Source of the DNA: Coriaria nepalensis
Lineage: Eukaryota; Streptophyta; Magnoliopsida; Cucurbitales; Coriariaceae
Assembly: GCA_027186245.1 (NCBI GenBank)
Contig: CP114490.1
Location: forward strand, 6,208,501 to 6,272,500
Length of the DNA: 64,000 nt
Reading direction: 5' to 3'
Shown here: positions 1 through 12,780 of the stretch, piece by piece
Layout: every line of letters begins with the position of its first letter
Numbering within the stretch: position 1 is the first letter of the stretch
The notes under the pieces: model-generated
Seen by the model: only the letters and a program-made list of their open reading frames with translations
Database searches by the model: none
Told to the model about the DNA's origin: nothing
Made by a program: the position numbers and the translations under genes

Positions 1-142
1 CAAAATTTGTGTTTGATGTGCGATAATAGAATTCGTCGAAACCTCATTCATATGATTTAGTGGTTTGAAGAATCTCATCGATTTGAGTTTCAGGTAAAAC
101 AAATGCACACGTTTACTACAAAGATCATTAGAATGTTTTGCC
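1..142 (+). repeat. Satellite subunit A (reference copy, form A-a)
   Basis: First half of the reference dimer. It carries an EcoRI site (GAATTC, 29-34), the 8-bp palindrome TCATATGA (48-55, containing an NdeI site) and the tract TTTCAGGTAAAACAAATGC followed by CACACGTTTACTACAAAGATCATT. It aligns over its full length with subunit B without a gap: AAAATTTGTGTTTGA against GAAACTTGTGTCTGA, and AAACCTCATTCATATGA against CGAACCTCATTTAAATGG. Three forms recur through the window: A-a (GTCGAAAC), A-g (GTCGGAAC) and A-k (GAATTAGTTGG, EcoRI site lost, GGCTAGAGGAG in place of GGTTTGAAGAG). Confidence 0.95.
48..55. other. 8-bp palindrome TCATATGA with NdeI site in subunit A (representative)
   Basis: The site is kept in nearly all A subunits, including the A-k form that lost the EcoRI site. 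Breaks are rare: CATTTGATT near 25325, CATATAATG in the marker dimers (26457, 30149, 33558, 35830, 40660), CACATGATT near 46912 and 47196, and CAAATGATT near 57127. It is therefore a better restriction landmark for the 284-bp unit than EcoRI. Confidence 0.55.
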
Positions 143-284
143 CGAAACTTGTGTCTGAAATACGAATGTAGACTTCATTCGAACCTCATTTAAATGGTTG
201 AGTGGCTTCAGGAGACTTATTGAAGTGATTTCCAGATGAAATAAATGCACATGTGTCCTATAAAGATCACTAGCAAGTTATGCA
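143..284 (+). repeat. Satellite subunit B (reference copy, form B-L)
   Basis: Second half of the reference dimer, also 142 bp and an ancient paralogue of subunit A, sharing roughly 70% of positions by eye. The EcoRI position of A reads GACTTC here. B carries the palindrome CACATGTG (248-255) where A has CACACGTT. The window holds three B forms with linked variants: B-S (CTATCAAATGGTTTAG, AAATGCTTTTCAGG, TTCAAAGATCCC), B-M (CATTCAAATGGTTGAG, AAGTGATTTTCAGATG, TACAAAGATCAC) and B-L (CATTTAAATGG). This copy is B-L with a private TCCTATAAAG. Confidence 0.95.
248..255. other. 8-bp palindrome CACATGTG in subunit B (representative)
   Basis: A perfect palindrome present in almost every B subunit of the window. 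The matching place in A reads CACACGTT, so the dyad is B-specific. Variants that break it are recognisable markers: ACATCTGTCC at about 49951, 53071 and 57897, and ACGTGTGTCC at about 51651. It contains an E-box-like CANNTG core, but no evidence of binding can be read from sequence. Confidence 0.5.
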
Positions 285-295
285 CAAAATTTGTG
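283..295. other. 13-bp dyad at each dimer junction (representative)
   Basis: CACAAAATTTGTG spans the junction between the B subunit of one dimer and the A subunit of the next. Its arms CACAAA and TTTGTG are perfect inverted repeats around one central A. It recurs at nearly every dimer boundary. Exceptions include units with CGCAAAATTTGTG (for example 26409 on), TTTACAAAATTTG (29533 on) and GCCAAAATTTG (12211, 13915). A role is not shown; dyads are common in centromeric satellites, and protein binding or cruciform formation is only a possibility. Confidence 0.6.
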
Positions 296-2272
296 TTTGA
301 TGTGCGATAATAGAATTCGTCGGAACCTCATTCATATGATTTAGTGGTTTGAAGAGTCTCATTGATTTGAGTTTCAGGTAAAACAAATGCACACGTTTAC
401 TACAAAGATCATTAGAATGTTTTGCCCGAAACTTGTGTCTGAAATACGAAAGTAGACTTCATTCGAACCTCTATCAAATGGTTTAGTGGCTTCAGGAGAC
501 TTATTGAAATGCTTTTCAGGTGAAATAAATGCACATGTGTCCTTCAAAGATCCCTAGCAAGTAATGCACAAAATTTGTGTTTGATGTGCGATAATAGAAT
601 TCGTCGAAACCTCATTCATATGATTTAGTGGTTTGAAGAGTCTCATTGATTTGAGTTTCAGGTAAAACAAATGCACACGTTTACTACAAAGATCATTAGA
701 ATGTTTTGCCCGAAACTTGTCTCTGAAATACGAATGTAGACTTCATTCGAACCACATTTAAATGGTTGTGTGGCTTCAGGAGACTTATTGAAGTGATTTT
801 AAGATGAAATAAATGCACATGTGTCCTACAAAGATCACTAGCAAGTTATGCACAAAATTTGTGTTTGATGTGCGATAATAGAATTCGTCGAAACCTCATT
901 CATATGATTTAGTGGTTTGAAGAGTCTCATTGATTTGAGTTTCAGGTAAAACAAATGCACACGTTTACTACAAAGATCATTAGAATGTTTTGCCCGAAAC
1001 TTGTGTCTGAAATACGAAAGTAGACTTCATCCGAACCTCTATCAAATGGTTTAGTGGCTTCAACAGACTTATTGAAATGCTTTTCAGGTGAAATAAATGC
1101 ACATGTGTCCTTCAAAGATCCCTAGAAAGTAATGCACAAAATTTGTGTTTGATGTGCGATAATAGAATTCGTCGAAACCTCATTCATATGATTTAGTGGT
1201 TTGAAGAGTCTCATCGATTTGAGTTTCAGGTAAAACAAATGCACACGTTTACTACAAAGATCATTAGAATGTTTTGCCCGAAACTTGTCTCTGAAATACG
1301 AATGTAGACTTCATTCGAACCTCCTTTAAATGGTTGAGTGGCTTCAGGAGACTTATTGAAGTGATTTTCAGATGAAATAAATGCACATGTGTCCTACAAA
1401 GATCACTAGCAAGTTATGCACAAAATTTGTGTTTGATGTGCGATAATAGAATTCGTCGGAACCTCATTCATATGATTTAGTGGTTTGAAGAGTCTCATTG
1501 ATTTGAGTTTCAGGTAAAACAAATGCACACGTTTACTACAAAGATCATTAGAATGTTTTGCCCGAAACTTGTGTCTGAAATACGAAAGTAGACTTCATTC
1601 GAACCTCTATCAAATGGTTTAGTGGCTTCAGGAGACTTATTGAAATGCTTTTCAGGTGAAATAAATGCACATGTGTCCTTCAAAGATCCCTAGCAAGTAA
1701 TGCACAAAATTTATGTTTGATGTGCGATAATAGAATTCGTCGAAACCTCATTCATATGATTTAGTGGTTTGAAGAGTCTCATTGATTTGAGTTTCAGGTA
1801 AAACAAATGCACACGTTTACTACAAAGATCATTAGAATGTTTTGTCCGAAACTTGCGTCTGAAATACGAAAGTAGACTTCATTCGAACCTCATTCAAATT
1901 GTTGAGTGGCTTCATGAGACTTATTGAAGTGATTTTCAGATGAAATAAATGCACATGTGTCCTACAAAGACCACTAGCAAGTTATGCACAAAATTTGTGT
2001 TTGATGTGCGATAATAGAATTAGTTGGAAGCTCATTCATATGATTTAGTGGCTAGAGGAGACTCATTGATTTGAGTTTCAGGTAAAACAAATGCACACGT
2101 TTACTACAAAGATCATTAGAATGTTTTGCCCGAAACTTGTGTCTGAAATACGAAAGTAGACTTCATTCGAACCTCTATCAAATGGTTTAGTGGCTTCAGG
2201 AGACTTATTGAAATGCTTTTCAGGTGAAATAAATGCACATGTGTCCTTCAAAGATCCCTAGCAAGTTATGCA

Positions 2273-5200
2273 CAAAATTTGTGTTTGATGTGCGATAATA
2301 GAATTCGTCGAAACCTCATTCATATGATTTAGTGGTTTGAAGAGTCTCATTGATTTGAGTTTCTGGTAAAACAAATGCACACGTTTACTACAAAGATCAT
2401 TAGAATGTTTTGCCCGAAACTTGTGTCTGAAATACGAAAGTAGACTTCATTCGAACCTCTATCAAATGGTTTAGTGGCTTCAGGAGACTTATTGAAATGC
2501 TTTTCAGGTGAAATAAATGCACATGTGTCCTTCAAAGATCCCTAGCAAGTTATGCACAAAATTTGTGTTTGATGTGCGATAATAGAATTCGTCGGAACCT
2601 CATTCATATGATTTAGTGGTTTGAAGAGTCTCATTGATTTGAGTTTCAGGTAAAACAAATGCACACGTTTACTACAAAGATCATTAGAATGTTTTGCCCG
2701 AAACTTGTGTCTGAAATACGAAAGTAGACTTCATTCGAACCTCTATCAAATGGTTTAGTGGCTTCAGGAGACTTATTGAAATGCTTTTCAGGTGAAATAA
2801 ATGCACATGTGTCCTTCAAAGATCCCTAGCAAGTAATGCACAAAATTTGTGTTTGATGTGCGATAATAGAATTCGTCGAAACCTCATTCATATGATTTAG
2901 TGGTTTGAAGAGTCTCATTGATTTGAGTTTCAGGTAAAACAAATGCACACGTTTACTACAAAGATCATTAGAATGTTTTGTCCGAAACTTGTGTCTGAAA
3001 TACGAAAGTAGACTTCATTCGAACCTCATTCAAATGGTTGAGTGGCTTCATGAGACTTATTGAAGTGATTTTCAGATGAAATAAATGCACATGTGTCCTA
3101 CAAAGACCACTAGCAAGTTATGCACAAAATTTGTGTTTGATGTGCGATAATAGAATTAGTTGGAAGCTCATTCATATGATTTAGTGGCAAGAGGAGACTC
3201 ATTGATTTGAGTTTCAGGTAAAACAAATGCACACGTTTACTACAAAGATCATTAGAATGTTTTGCCCGAAACTTGTGTCTGAAATACGAAAGTAGACTTC
3301 ATTCGAACCTCTATCAAATGGTTTAGTGGCTTCAGGAGACTTATTGAAATGCTTTTCAGGTGAAATAAATGCACATGTGTCCTTCAAAGATCCCTAGCAA
3401 GTTATGCACAAAATTTGTGTTTGATGTGCGATAATAGAATTCGTCGAAACCTCATTCATATGATTTAGTGGTTTGAAGAGTCTCATTGATTTGAGTTTCA
3501 GGTAAAACAAATGCACACGTTTACTACAAAGATCATTAGAATGTTTTGCCCGAAACTTGTGTCTGAAATACGAAAGTAGACTTCATTCGAACCTCTATCA
3601 AATGGTTTAGTGGCTTCAGGAGACTTATTGAAATGCTTTTTAGGTGAAATAAATGCACATGTGTCCTTCAAAGATCCCTAGCAAGTTATGCACAAAATTT
3701 GTGTTTGATGTGCGATAATAGAATTCGTCGAAACCTCATTCATATGATTTAGTGGTTTGAAGAGTCTCATCGATTTGAGTTTCAGGTAAAACAAATGCAC
3801 ACGTTTACTACAAAGATCATTAGAATGTTTTGCCCGAAACTTGTCTCTGAAATACGAATGTAGACTTCATTCGAACCTCATTTAAATGGTTGAGTGGCTT
3901 CAGGAGACTTATTGAAGTGATTTTCAGATGAAATAAATGCACATGTGTCCTACAAAGATCACTAGCAAGTTATGCACAAAATTTGTGTTTGATGTGCGAT
4001 AATAGAATTCGTCGGAACCTCATTCATATGATTTAGTGGTTTGAAGAGTCTCATTGATTTGAGTTTCAGGTAAAACAAATGCACACGTTTACTACAAAGA
4101 TCATTAGAATGTTTTGCCCGAAACTTGTGTCTGAAATACGAAAGTAGACTTCATTCGAACCCCTATCAAATGGTTTAGTGGCTTCAGGAGACTTATTGAA
4201 ATGCTATTCAGGTGAAATAAATGCACATGTGTCCTTCAAAGATCCCTAGCAAGTAATGCACAAAATTTGTGTTTGATGTGCGATAATAGAATTCGTCGAA
4301 ACCTCATTCATATGATTTAGTGGTTTGAAGAGTCTCATTGATTTGAGTTTCAGGTAAAACAAATGCACACGTTTACTACAAAGATCATTAGAATGTTTTG
4401 TCCGAAACTTGTGTCTGAAATACGAAAGTAGACTTCATTCGAACCTCATTCAAATGGTTGAGTGGCTTCAGGAGACTTATTGAAGTGATTTTCAGATGAA
4501 ATAAATGCACATGTGTCCTACAAAGATCACTAGCAAGTTATGCACAAAATTTGTGTTTGATGTGCGATAATAGAATTAGTTGGAACCTCATTCATATGAT
4601 TTAGTGGCTAGAGGAGACTCATTGATTTGAGTTTCAGGTAAAACAAATGCACACGTTTACTACAAAGATCATTAGAATGTTTTGCCCGAAACTAGTGTCT
4701 GAAATACGAAAGTAGACTTCATTCGAACCTCTATCAAATGGTTTAGTGGCTTCAGGAGACTTATTGAAATGCTTTTCAGGTGAAATAAATGCACATGTGT
4801 CCTTCAAAGATCCCTATCAAGTTATGCACAAAATTTGTGTTTGATGTGCGATAATAGAATTCGTCGAAACCTCATTCATATGATTTAGTGGTTTGAAGAG
4901 TCTCATCGATTTGAGTTTCAGGTAAAACAAATGCACACGTTTACTACAAAGATCATTAGAATGTTTTGCCCGAAACTTGTCTCTGAAATACGAATGTAGA
5001 CTTCATTCGAACCTCATTTAAATGGTTGAGTGGCTTCAGGAGTCTTATTGAAGTGATTTTCAGATGAAATAAATGCACATGTGTCCTACAAAGATCACTA
5101 GCAAGTTATGCACAAAATTTGTGTTGGATGTGCGATAATAGAATTCGTCGGAACCTAATTCATATGATTTAGTGGTTTGAAGAGTCTCATTGATTTGAGT

Positions 5201-5680
5201 TTCAGGTAAAACAAATGCACACGTTTACTACAAAGATCATTAGAATGTTTTGCCCGAAACTTGTGTCTGAAATACGAAAGTAGACTTCATTCGAACCTCT
5301 ATCAAATGGTTTAGTGGCTTCAGGAGACTTATTGAAATGCTTTTCAGGTGAAATAAATGCACATGTGTCCTTCAAAGATCCCTAGCAAGTTATGCACAAA
5401 ATTTGTGTTTGATGTGCGATAATAGAATTCGTCGAAACCTCATTCATATGATTTAGTGGTTTGAAGAGTCTCATTGATTTGAGTTTCAAGTAAAACAAAT
5501 GCACACGTTTACTACAAAGATCATTAGAATGTTTTGCCCGAAACTTGTGTCTGAAATACGAAAGTAGACTTCATTCGAACCTCTATCAAATGGTTTAGTG
5601 GCTTCAGGAGACTTATTGAAATGCTATTCAGGTGAAATAAATGCACATGTGTCCTTCAAAGATCCCTAGCAAGTAATGCA
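2273..5680 (+). repeat. HOR family 1, copy 1 (12 dimers, 3,408 bp)
   Basis: Twelve dimers repeat, in the same order, 3,408 bp downstream. Matching rare variants prove the register: GGCAAGAGG (3186 and 6594), AACCCCTATC with GCTATTCAGG (4157 and 7565), ACTAGTGTC (4691 and 8099), AGTCTTATTG (5041 and 8449), GTGTTGGATG (5121 and 8529) and TTTCAAGTAAAAC (5483 and 8891). Only a handful of differences were spotted between the copies, such as TTTCTGG near 2361 and GCTATTC versus GCTTTTC in the last unit. This implies recent amplification of the whole block. Confidence 0.93.
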
Positions 5681-8600
5681 CAAAATTTGTGTTTGATGTG
5701 CGATAATAGAATTCGTCGAAACCTCATTCATATGATTTAGTGGTTTGAAGAGTCTCATTGATTTGAGTTTCAGGTAAAACAAATGCACACGTTTACTACA
5801 AAGATCATTAGAATGTTTTGCCCGAAACTTGTGTCTGAAATACGAAAGTAGACTTCATTCGAACCTCTATCAAATGGTTTAGTGGCTTCAGGAGACTTAT
5901 TGAAATGCTTTTCAGGTGAAATAAATGCACATGTGTCCTTCAAAGATCCCTAGCAAGTTATGCACAAAATTTGTGTTTGATGTGCGATAATAGAATTCGT
6001 CGGAACCTCATTCATATGATTTAGTGGTTTGAAGAGTCTCATTGATTTGAGTTTCAGGTAAAACAAATGCACACGTTTACTACAAAGATCATTAGAATGT
6101 TTTGCCCGAAACTTGTGTCTGAAATACGAAAGTAGACTTCATTCGAACCTCTATCAAATGGTTTAGTGGCTTCAGGAGACTTATTGAAATGCTTTTCAGG
6201 TGAAATAAATGCACATGTGTCCTTCAAAGATCCCTAGCAAGTAATGCACAAAATTTGTGTTTGATGTGCGATAATAGAATTCGTCGAAACCTCATTCATA
6301 TGATTTAGTGGTTTGAAGAGTCTCATTGATTTGAGTTTCAGGTAAAACAAATGCACACGTTTACTACAAAGATCATTAGAATGTTTTGTCCGAAACTTGT
6401 GTCTGAAATACGAAAGTAGACTTCATTCGAACCTCATTCAAATGGTTGAGTGGCTTCATGAGACTTATTGAAGTGATTTTCAGATGAAATAAATGCACAT
6501 GTGTCCTACAAAGACCACTAGCAAGTTATGCACAAAATTTGTGTTTGATGTGCGATAATAGAATTAGTTTGAAGCTCATTCATATGATTTAGTGGCAAGA
6601 GGAGACTCATTGATTTGAGTTTCAGGTAAAACAAATGCACACGTTTACTACAAAGATCATTAGAATGTTTTGCCCGAAACTTGTGTCTGAAATACGAAAG
6701 TAGACTTCATTCGAACCTCTATCAAATGGTTTAGTGGCTTCAGGAGACTTATTGAAATGCTTTTCAGGTGAAATAAATGCACATGTGTCCTTCAAAGATC
6801 CCTAGCAAGTTATGCACAAAATTTGTGTTTGATGTGCGATAATAGAATTCGTCGAAACCTCATTCATATGATTTAGTGGTTTGAAGAGTCTCATTGATTT
6901 GAGTTTCAGGTAAAACAAATGCACACGTTTACTACAAAGATCATTAGAATGTTTTGCCCGAAACTTGTGTCTGAAATACGAAAGTAGACTTCATTCGAAC
7001 CTCTATCAAATGGTTTAGTGGCTTCAGGAGACTTATTGAAATGCTTTTTAGGTGAAATAAATGCACATGTGTCCTTCAAAGATCCCTAGCAAGTTATGCA
7101 CAAAATTTGTGTTTGATGTGCGATAATAGAATTCGTCGAAACCTCATTCATATGATTTAGTGGTTTGAAGAGTCTCATCGATTTGAGTTTCAGGTAAAAC
7201 AAATGCACACGTTTACTACAAAGATCATTAGAATGTTTTGCCCGAAACTTGTCTCTGAAATACGAATGTAGACTTCATTCGAACCTCATTTAAATGGTTG
7301 AGTGGCTTCAGGAGACTTATTGAAGTGATTTTCAGATGAAATAAATGCACATGTGTCCTACAAAGATCACTAGCAAGTTATGCACAAAATTTGTGTTTGA
7401 TGTGCGATAATAGAATTCGTCGGAACCTCATTCATATGATTTAGTGGTTTGAAGAGTCTCATTGATTTGAGTTTCAGGTAAAACAAATGCACACGTTTAC
7501 TACAAAGATCATTAGAATGTTTTGCCCGAAACTTGTGTCTGAAATACGAAAGTAGACTTCATTCGAACCCCTATCAAATGGTTTAGTGGCTTCAGGAGAC
7601 TTATTGAAATGCTATTCAGGTGAAATAAATGCACATGTGTCCTTCAAAGATCCCTAGCAAGTAATGCACAAAATTTGTGTTTGATGTGCGATAATAGAAT
7701 TCGTCGAAACCTCATTCATATGATTTAGTGGTTTGAAGAGTCTCATTGATTTGAGTTTCAGGTAAAACAAATGCACACGTTTACTACAAAGATCATTAGA
7801 ATGTTTTGTCCGAAACTTGTGTCTGAAATACGAAAGTAGACTTCATTCGAACCTCATTCAAATGGTTGAGTGGCTTCAGGAGACTTATTGAAGTGATTTT
7901 CAGATGAAATAAATGCACATGTGTCCTACAAAGATCACTAGCAAGTTATGCACAAAATTTGTGTTTGATGTGCGATAATAGAATTAGTTGGAACCTCATT
8001 CATATGATTTAGTGGCTAGAGGAGACTCATTGATTTGAGTTTCAGGTAAAACAAATGCACACGTTTACTACAAAGATCATTAGAATGTTTTGCCCGAAAC
8101 TAGTGTCTGAAATACGAAAGTAGACTTCATTCGAACCTCTATCAAATGGTTTAGTGGCTTCAGGAGACTTATTGAAATGCTTTTCAGGTGAAATAAATGC
8201 ACATGTGTCCTTCAAAGATCCCTATCAAGTTATGCACAAAATTTGTGTTTGATGTGCGATAATAGAATTCGTCGAAACCTCATTCATATGATTTAGTGGT
8301 TTGAAGAGTCTCATCGATTTGAGTTTCAGGTAAAACAAATGCACACGTTTACTACAAAGATCATTAGAATGTTTTGCCCGAAACTTGTCTCTGAAATACG
8401 AATGTAGACTTCATTCGAACCTCATTTAAATGGTTGAGTGGCTTCAGGAGTCTTATTGAAGTGATTTTCAGATGAAATAAATGCACATGTGTCCTACAAA
8501 GATCACTAGCAAGTTATGCACAAAATTTGTGTTGGATGTGCGATAATAGAATTCGTCGGAACCTAATTCATATGATTTAGTGGTTTGAAGAGTCTCATTG

Positions 8601-9372
8601 ATTTGAGTTTCAGGTAAAACAAATGCACACGTTTACTACAAAGATCATTAGAATGTTTTGCCCGAAACTTGTGTCTGAAATACGAAAGTAGACTTCATTC
8701 GAACCTCTATCAAATGGTTTAGTGGCTTCAGGAGACTTATTGAAATGCTTTTCAGGTGAAATAAATGCACATGTGTCCTTCAAAGATCCCTAGCAAGTTA
8801 TGCACAAAATTTGTGTTTGATGTGCGATAATAGAATTCGTCGAAACCTCATTCATATGATTTAGTGGTTTGAAGAGTCTCATTGATTTGAGTTTCAAGTA
8901 AAACAAATGCACACGTTTACTACAAAGATCATTAGAATGTTTTGCCCGAAACTTGTGTCTGAAATACGAAAGTAGACTTCATTCGAACCTCTATCAAATG
9001 GTTTAGTGGCTTCAGGAGACTTATTGAAATGCTTTTCAGGTGAAATAAATGCACATGTGTCCTTCAAAGATCCCTAGCAAGTTATGCACAAAATTTGTGT
9101 TTGATGTGCGATAATAGAATTCGTCGAAACCTCATTCATATGATTTAGTGGTTTGAAGAGTCTCATTGATTTGAGTTTCAGGTAAAACAAATGCACACGT
9201 TTACTACAAAGATCATTAGAATGTTTTGCCCGAAACTTGTGTCTGAAATACGAAAGTAGACTTCATTCGAACCTCTATTAAATGGTTTAGTGGCTTCAGG
9301 AGACTTATTGAAATGCTTTTCAGGTGAAATAAATGCACATGTGTCCTTCAAAGATCCCTATCAAGTTATGCA
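5681..9372 (+). repeat. HOR family 1, copy 2 (12 matching dimers plus one)
   Basis: 5681-9088 matches 2273-5680 unit for unit. One further dimer (9089-9372) carries CTCTATTAAATGG and CCCTATCAAG. From the B-M unit at 6249 to the next equivalent B-M unit at 9373 is 3,124 bp (11 dimers), one dimer shorter than the previous spacing of 3,408 bp. The A-k unit at 6533 has a private GTTTGAAGC where the other copies read GTTGGAAGC. Confidence 0.92.
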
Positions 9373-11076
9373 CAAAATTTGTGTTTGATGTGCGATAATA
9401 GAATTCGTCGAAACCTCATTCATATGATTTAGTGGTTTGAAGAGTCTCATTGATTTGAGTTTCAGGTAAAACAAATGCACACGTTTACTACAAAGATCAT
9501 TAGAATGTTTTGTCCGAAACTTGTGTCTGAAATACGAAAGTAGACTTCATTCGAACCTCATTCAAATGGTTGAGTGGCTTCATGAGACTTATTGAAGTGA
9601 TTTTCAGATGAAATAAATGCACATGTGTCCTACAAAGACCACTAGCAAGTTATGCACAAAATTTGTGTTTGATGTGCGATAATAGAATTAGTTGGAAGCT
9701 CATTCATATGATTTAGTGGCAAGAGGAGACTCATTGATTTGAGTTTCAGGTAAAACAAATGCACACGTTTACTACAAAGATCATTAGAATGTTTTGCCCG
9801 AAACTTGTGTCTGAAATACGAAAGTAGACTTCATTCGAACCTCTATCAAATGGTTTAGTGGCTTCAGGAGACTTATTGAAATGCTTTTCAGGTGAAATAA
9901 ATGCACATGTGTCCTTCAAAGATCCCTAGCAAGTTATGCACAAAATTTGTGTTTGATGTGCGATAATAGAATTCGTCGAAACCTCATTCATATGATTTAG
10001 TGGTTTGAAGAGTCTCATTGATTTGAGTTTCAGGTAAAACAAATGCACACGTTTACTACAAAGATCATTAGAATGTTTTGCCCGAAACTTGTGTCTGAAA
10101 TACGAAAGTAGACTTCATTCGAACCTCTATCAAATGGTTTAGTGGCTTCAGGAGACTTATTGAAATGCTTTTTAGGTGAAATAAATGCACATGTGTCCTT
10201 CAAAGATCCCTAGCAAGTTATGCACAAAATTTGTGTTTGATGTGCGATAATAGAATTCGTCGAAACCTCATTCATATGATTTAGTGGTTTGAAGAGTCTC
10301 ATCGATTTGAGTTTCAGGTAAAACAAATGCACACGTTTACTACAAAGATCATTAGAATGTTTTGCCCGAAACTTGTCTCTGAAATACGAATGTAGACTTC
10401 ATTCGAACCTCATTTAAATGGTTGAGTGGCTTCAGGAGACTTATTGAAGTGATTTTCAGATGAAATAAATGCACATGTGTCCTACAAAGATCACTAGCAA
10501 GTTATGCACAAAATTTGTGTTTGATGTGCGATAATAGAATTCGTCGGAACCTCATTCATATGATTTAGTGGTTTGAAGAGTCTCATTGATTTGAGTTTCA
10601 GGTAAAACAAATGCACACGTTTACTACAAAGATCATTAGAATGTTTTGCCCGAAACTTGTGTCTGAAATACGAAAGTAGACTTCATTCGAACCCCTATCA
10701 AATGGTTTAGTGGCTTCAGGAGACTTATTGAAATGCTATTCAGGTGAAATAAATGCACATGTGTCCTTCAAAGATCCCTAGCAAGTAATGCACAAAATTT
10801 GTGTTTGATGTGCGATAATAGAATTCGTCGAAACCTCATTCATATGATTTAGTGGTTTGAAGAGTCTCATTGATTTGAGTTTCAGGTAAAACAAATGCAC
10901 ACGTTTACTACAAAGATCATTAGAATGTTTTGTCCGAAACTTGTGTCTGAAATACGAAAGTAGACTTCATTCGAACCTCATTCAAATGGTTGAGTGGCTT
11001 CATGAGACTTATTGAAGTGATTTTCAGATGAAATAAATGCACATGTGTCCTACAAAGATCACTAGCAAGTTATGCA
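9373..11076 (+). repeat. HOR family 1, copy 3, truncated (6 dimers)
   Basis: Six dimers match 6249-7952 at a shift of 3,124 bp. They run B-M unit, A-k with GGCAAG (9718), B-S with TTTTTAGG, B-L unit, AACCCCTATC unit (10689) and B-M unit. The expected next unit with ACTAGTGTC is missing; an A-k unit without that variant (11077) begins a different six-dimer repeat instead. The HOR order resumes at 14201. Confidence 0.9.
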
Positions 11077-12780
11077 CAAAATTTGTGTTTGATGTGCGAT
11101 AATAGAATTAGTTGGAACCTCATTCATATGATTTAGTGGCTAGAGGAGACTCATTGATTTGAGTTTCAGGTAAAACAAATGCACACGTTTACTACAAAGA
11201 TCATTAGAATGTTTTGCCCGAAACTTGTGTCTGAAATACGAAAGTAGACTTCATTCGAACCTCTATCAAATGGTTTAGTGGCTTCAGGAGACTTATTGAA
11301 ATGCTTTTCAGGTGAAATAAATGCACATGTGTCCTTCAAAGATCCCTAGCAAGTTATGCACAAAATTTGTGTTTGATGTGCGATAATAGAATTCGTCGAA
11401 ACCTCATTCATATGATTTAGTGGTTTGAAGAGTCTCATTGATTTGAGTTTCAGGTAAAACAAATGCACATGTTTACTACAAAGATCATTAGAATGTTTTG
11501 CCCGAAACTTGTGTCGGAAATACGAAAGTAGACTTCATTCGAACCTCTATCAAATGGTTTAGTGGCTTCAGGAGACTTATTGAAATGCTTTTCAGGTGAA
11601 ATAAATGCACATGTGTCCTTCAAAGATCCCTAGCAAGTTATGCACAAAATTTGTGTTTGATGTGCGATAATAGAATTAGTTGGAACCTCATTCATATGAT
11701 TTAGTGGCTAGAGGAGACTCATTGATTTGAGTTTCAGGTAAAACAAATGCACACGTTTACTACAAAGATCATTAGAATGTTTTGCCCGAAACTTGTGTCT
11801 GAAATACGAAAGTAGACTTCATTCGAACCTCTATCAAATGGTTTAGTGGCTTCAGGAGACTTATTGAAATGCTTTTCAGGTGAAATAAATGCACATGTGT
11901 CCTTCAAAGATCCCTAGCAAGTAATGCACAAAATTTGTGTTTGATGTGCGATAATAGAATTCGTCGAAACCTCATTCATATGATTTAGTGGTTTGAAGAG
12001 TCTCATTGATTTGAGTTTCAGGTAAAACAAATGCACACGTTTACTACAAAGATCATTAGAATGTTTTGTCCGAAACTTGTGTCTGAAATACGAAAGTAGA
12101 CTTCATTCGAACCTCATTCAAATGGTTGAGTGGCTTCATGAGACTTATTGAAGTGATTTTCAGATGAAATAAATGCACATGTGTCCTACAAAGATCACTA
12201 GCAACTTATGGCCAAAATTTGTGTTTGATGTGCGATAATAGAATTAGTTGGAACCTCATTCATATGATTTATTGGCTAGAGGAGACTCATTGATTTGAGG
12301 TTCAGGTAAAACAAATGCACACGTTTACTACAAAGATCATTAGAATGTTTTGCCCGAAACTTGTGTCTGAAATACGAAAGTAGACTTCATTCGAACCTCT
12401 ATCAAATGGTTTAGTGGCTTCAGGAGACTTATTGAAATGCTTTTCAGGTGAAATAAATGCACATGTGTCCTTCAAAGATCCCTAGCAAGTTATGCACAAA
12501 ATTTGTGTTTGATGTGCGATAATAGAATTCGTCGAAACCTCATTCATATGATTTAGTGGTTTGAAGAGTCTCATTGATTTGAGTTTCAGGTAAAACAAAT
12601 GCACACGTTTACTACAAAGATCATTAGAATGTTTTGTCCGAAACTTGTGTCTGAAATACGAAAGTAGACTTCATTCGAACCTCATTCAAATGGTTGAGTG
12701 GCTTCATGAGACTTATTGAAGTGATTTTCAGATGAAATAAATGCACATGTGTCCTACAAAGATCACTAGCAAGTTATGCA
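11077..12780 (+). repeat. Six-dimer tandem duplication, copy 1 (1,704 bp)
   Basis: The order is A-k/S, A-a with ACATGTTTAC/S (11467), A-k/S, A-a/M ending GCAACTTATGGCC (12201), A-k with TTATTGGC and GAGGTTCAGG/S, then A-a/M. The same series recurs exactly 1,704 bp (6 x 284) downstream. This copy alone has GTGTCGGAAA near 11511. A-k and A-a units alternate strictly, unlike the flanking HOR. Confidence 0.92.

Larger units (their letters stand above)
1..2272 (+). repeat. Eight dimers, L/S alternation at the left edge
   Basis: Dimers starting at 1, 569 and 1137 carry B-L or an L-like B. Those at 285, 853 and 1421 carry B-S, so three 568-bp pairs (L then S) follow one another. The unit at 1705 is A-a with TTTGTCCG and B-M, and the unit at 1989 is A-k with B-S. 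Private variants include ACCACATTT and TTTTAAGATG (unit 569), CAACAGAC (unit 853) and CTCCTTTAAATGG (unit 1137). The last two units resemble the opening of the HOR downstream. No indels were found here. Confidence 0.85.

Noticed and set aside
31..47. CENP-B box in A-g or A-a units (TTCGTCGGAACCTCATT)
   Set aside because: TTCG, the central A and one C match the vertebrate consensus, but the final GGG does not. By eye that is about six of nine core positions, too weak to call.
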